Assembly: GCA_035260545.1 (NCBI GenBank)
Contig: DATFUZ010000054.1
Coordinates: 1-64,000 of the forward strand
Reading direction: 5' to 3'
Length of the DNA: 64,000 bases
Source of the DNA: DATDDB01 sp035260545
GTDB taxonomy: Bacteria > Pseudomonadota > Gammaproteobacteria > Burkholderiales > Gallionellaceae
The notes below the pieces were generated by a model. The model had not been told where the DNA came from. It ran no database searches and saw only the letters and a list, made by a program, of their open reading frames with translations. Of this stretch, positions 62,146 through 64,000 are shown piece after piece. Position 1 is the first letter of the stretch, and every line of letters starts with the position of its first letter. A program made the position numbers and the translations under genes.

Positions 62146-62772
62146 TTAGACTACCTTATATACCGCGTACAGTATGGGAAACGACAGAACCATGTAAGGC
62201 ACGATCCAATCAGTAAAGATAGTTGTATTCACAATCGCATCCGTCCATCCTCTTATGCGAAGCCAAAATAGAGGCATCCCGGCAAGACGGACGATGTATT
62301 CCGATCCGTTGGCAGGCAAAGAATTCGGGTTTTCCCGATGGTGATCGAGTCGGAACCTGATGTCATTATTACTGAATCGAAAACGATGCTCCATAATGCC
62401 AAATAGCGTAAACCCGAAATTCCTATTTCCATCTCTATCGAACATTGGAACAACCAAATTCGGGTTCTCGCGTTTCCACTGGGTGAGTATCAACGGCTCC
62501 GCATGTCGCTGCATGTACAGTCCGACGGCTTGGCCTAGCCGACCGTGATACTCGCGGGAATATTGATAATACCGAATCGCCCAATATATGGTGGCGATCC
62601 ATAGCAGTGCTGTGATTGCGTGTGGATTGTTAATAAGAAGTTTCGTGCCGAAGACATTAATCTCTGTGACTTTCAGGCCGGAAATTTCCGAGAAGAGAAG
62701 GAGGAGGCTCACAACCATCAGGTTGCGCCGTTGCCGAACGAAGGCCGAATTATTGTTCTGTTGGTCATCCAT
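62146..62772 (-). CDS. Hypothetical membrane protein
   Basis: A 208-residue protein with helices at about 17-35, 50-68 and 185-205 and a long cytoplasmic middle (REYHGRLGQAVGLYMQRHAE, NFGFTLFGIMEHRFRF). No family is recognised. Lower GC than the flanks. Confidence 0.7.
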   Translation of the reverse strand: MDDQQNNNSAFVRQRRNLMVVSLLLLFSEISGLKVTEINVFGTKLLINNPHAITALLWIATIYWAIRYYQYSREYHGRLGQAVGLYMQRHAEPLILTQWKRENPNLVVPMFDRDGNRNFGFTLFGIMEHRFRFSNNDIRFRLDHHRENPNSLPANGSEYIVRLAGMPLFWLRIRGWTDAIVNTTIFTDWIVPYMVLSFPILYAVYKVV

Positions 62773-63039
62773 TTTTGAATACTAGCCGTTCCCTAAAAAC
62801 CCAGTCAAATGCACGATAAACTTCTGCCGCAGAAAATGGCATGATTCGCCTTCAACGCGTCCAGTTCCCAACTGCGTTTCCGCCCAATCGACGCAGATAT
62901 TGGGCATATGGTGAACCGGTGGAGTTGGCCAGATTGCCTCCATAAATTTGTCAAAAATTTCTGGCCACTGCGAGGGAGGGCAAATGCCTGGCGGGCCGCA
63001 CGAAGAACGAACTCAAGAAGAGGGATAAAAGGGAAGATG

Positions 63040-63291
63040 CTAATCGGTAAGCCTACGGGATGTGAGGCGAATATTTTTCCCGTACCAGTTTCGAGGTATG
63101 CCGCACATTAGAAAAATCGAAATGTACAAAACGAAAGTGTAAGGCTGCGCCACGTAGCCATCTTCTGGATCAACTTGTGACAGCGACAAACCGGCCATGT
63201 ACCAAATGCAGATATAGGACAAAAGAACCTTTAGGGAGAATCCGATCAGCCGGGAAATTGGTGCTTTCGTTTTTCGGATTTTGAAATTCAT
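63040..63291 (-). CDS. Small membrane protein, 83 residues
   Basis: Two membrane helices (about 14-34 and 50-66) with basic ends (KIRKTKAPISR, NIRLTSRRLTD). GAGGC is a weak ribosome site before ATG 63291. No family is recognised. Confidence 0.6.
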   Translation of the reverse strand: MNFKIRKTKAPISRLIGFSLKVLLSYICIWYMAGLSLSQVDPEDGYVAQPYTFVLYISIFLMCGIPRNWYGKNIRLTSRRLTD

Positions 63292-63711
63292 TTTTGCCTC
63301 ATTACTGGAGCGCGCGTATAGGAGGGGAAATAAGAGCGCGGCGCATTGGCATTCGCCAAAAAATTGCAGCGGCCAGCGACAGCATACCAGAAGTAAAGAG
63401 AGATGCGGAAACGCTGGGGCGGGCTTATCCCAGTCTGAGAAAAGAATGCTTATTTTGGGTTTCCTCCGGAAAGCGGCCTGGATTATAGCTAAGCATCCTT
63501 GCCGTGATCTGCAACCGGTCAGCACACTGATGGCGAGGTAGAATCGGTCTGTCTGCCATCCCAAAATAGCCGATTTTCCCGGCCCATTCTTTTCCGGCAA
63601 TTTTCCGTACGTCATTCGCGTCTAGGCCGTCGCAATAGTGGCTTGCTAATCCTTGCGTTAGCCGCTGCGACTCAGCCCTTGCGCGCTTACTTCCACTCAG
63701 TAAACAGCGTT
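63292..63711. other. Intergenic region at the island edge
   Basis: 420 bases without a convincing gene. A short minus-strand segment encoding ANDVRKIAGKEWAGKIG looks partly coding but has no supported start or full frame and may be a remnant. The right copy of the 19-bp inverted repeat lies here. Confidence 0.5.
63588..63606 (-). repeat. 19-bp inverted repeat flanking the island, right copy
   Basis: Exact reverse complement of 59137-59155. See the left copy. Confidence 0.6.
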
Positions 63712-63972
63712 TCAGCCTTCGTTTTCCCAGTCCGGAATCTCCGGATTCGCGACGATCCGCAACAGGTTGTCGGCCTTCCATTCCGCCAATCCCGCCTGCA
63801 CCAGTTCGCCGAAGATGCGCCTAGCACGGACCAGGGCGGCCCCACGCACAGCGCAAGAGCGCACAAGGTCTTGGGGCGTGGCTTGCTGCTCCGGGAGCCT
63901 GTGCAGCCATCTGAAGGCCAGCAAGGCATCACGGCTCAGGGTGCTGAGTATCTCCGCCTGGCGCACCGACAT
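63712..63972 (-). CDS. Hypothetical protein, 86 residues, winged-helix-like
   Basis: A small basic helical protein: LSTLSRDALLAFRWLHRLPE, then ARRIFGELVQAGLAEWKADNLLRI, which resembles a compact helix-turn-helix with a wing. This is suggestive of DNA binding but no family is assigned. GC returns to the chromosome level here. Confidence 0.62.
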   Translation of the reverse strand: MSVRQAEILSTLSRDALLAFRWLHRLPEQQATPQDLVRSCAVRGAALVRARRIFGELVQAGLAEWKADNLLRIVANPEIPDWENEG

Positions 63973-64000
63973 TGCGGGGATGCGGGCCGCTGCGAGTTCC

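Noticed and set aside
63425..63781. Minus-strand frame of 118 codons considered as a gene
   Set aside because: It overlaps the better-supported 63712 gene, has no ribosome site, and only its middle looks protein-like; treated as a possible remnant.

Overview
The window looks like chromosome from a GC-rich, Gram-negative chemolithoautotrophic betaproteobacterium. The evidence is a complete form I RuBisCO operon (cbbL-cbbS-cbbQ-cbbO) with a divergent cbbR, many exported proteins, periplasmic c-type cytochromes, a 7TMR-DISM histidine kinase and c-di-GMP signalling genes. The family-level position (for example Nitrosomonadales relatives such as sulfur or iron oxidisers) is inference. No phage, plasmid or transposase gene and no CRISPR array was seen.

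Layout. 0-8.2 kb: 3' end of an EAL-domain gene with degenerate catalytic motifs; an ECF41-type sigma factor with its carboxymuconolactone-decarboxylase partner, each behind the same promoter motif; FkbM methyltransferase, SDR, cytochrome c, a CBS/HPP pair, GNAT and DUF1697. 8.2-10.3 kb: a lower-GC patch with a palindromic element and two related small genes. 10.5-14.9 kb: exported proteins including an ankyrin protein, a CZB zinc-binding protein, and two tandem Roadblock/LC7-like genes, each preceded by a c-di-GMP-I (GEMM-I) riboswitch candidate. 15-23.3 kb: flavin reductase, Ada-like repair/regulator, cold-shock protein and a run of exported or membrane proteins, including a second ankyrin protein.

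23.5-35.2 kb is the carbon-metabolism core. One minus-strand operon carries a SAICAR synthase fused in frame to a beta-carbonic anhydrase, then purE, then a class II aldolase fused to a Dabb domain. The next minus-strand operon is cbbLSQO followed by a second aldolase-Dabb fusion and a coupled 100-residue protein. RuBisCO, its activase CbbQO, two aldolases, a carbonic anhydrase and the CO2-incorporating step of purine synthesis therefore sit in 10.5 kb.

35.3-48.3 kb: cytochrome c, DISM histidine kinase, dCache-PAS-HD-GYP phosphodiesterase, methyltransferase, zinc alcohol dehydrogenase, three palindromic repeats and a truncated gene copy, a small HExxH protein, and cyclopropane fatty acid synthase. 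48.7-58.9 kb: PsiF-type protein, arsR-arsC-acr3 arsenic operon, tRNA-Ala(GGC) and tRNA-Glu(TTC), CPBP membrane protein, DUF945 protein, a cluster of small exported proteins sharing a Cys-containing domain, and a zincin-like protein. 59-63.7 kb: a lower-GC accessory island of poorly known genes (possible HEPN protein, exported HNH nuclease, lipoprotein, small membrane proteins). The last gene is a short minus-strand protein.
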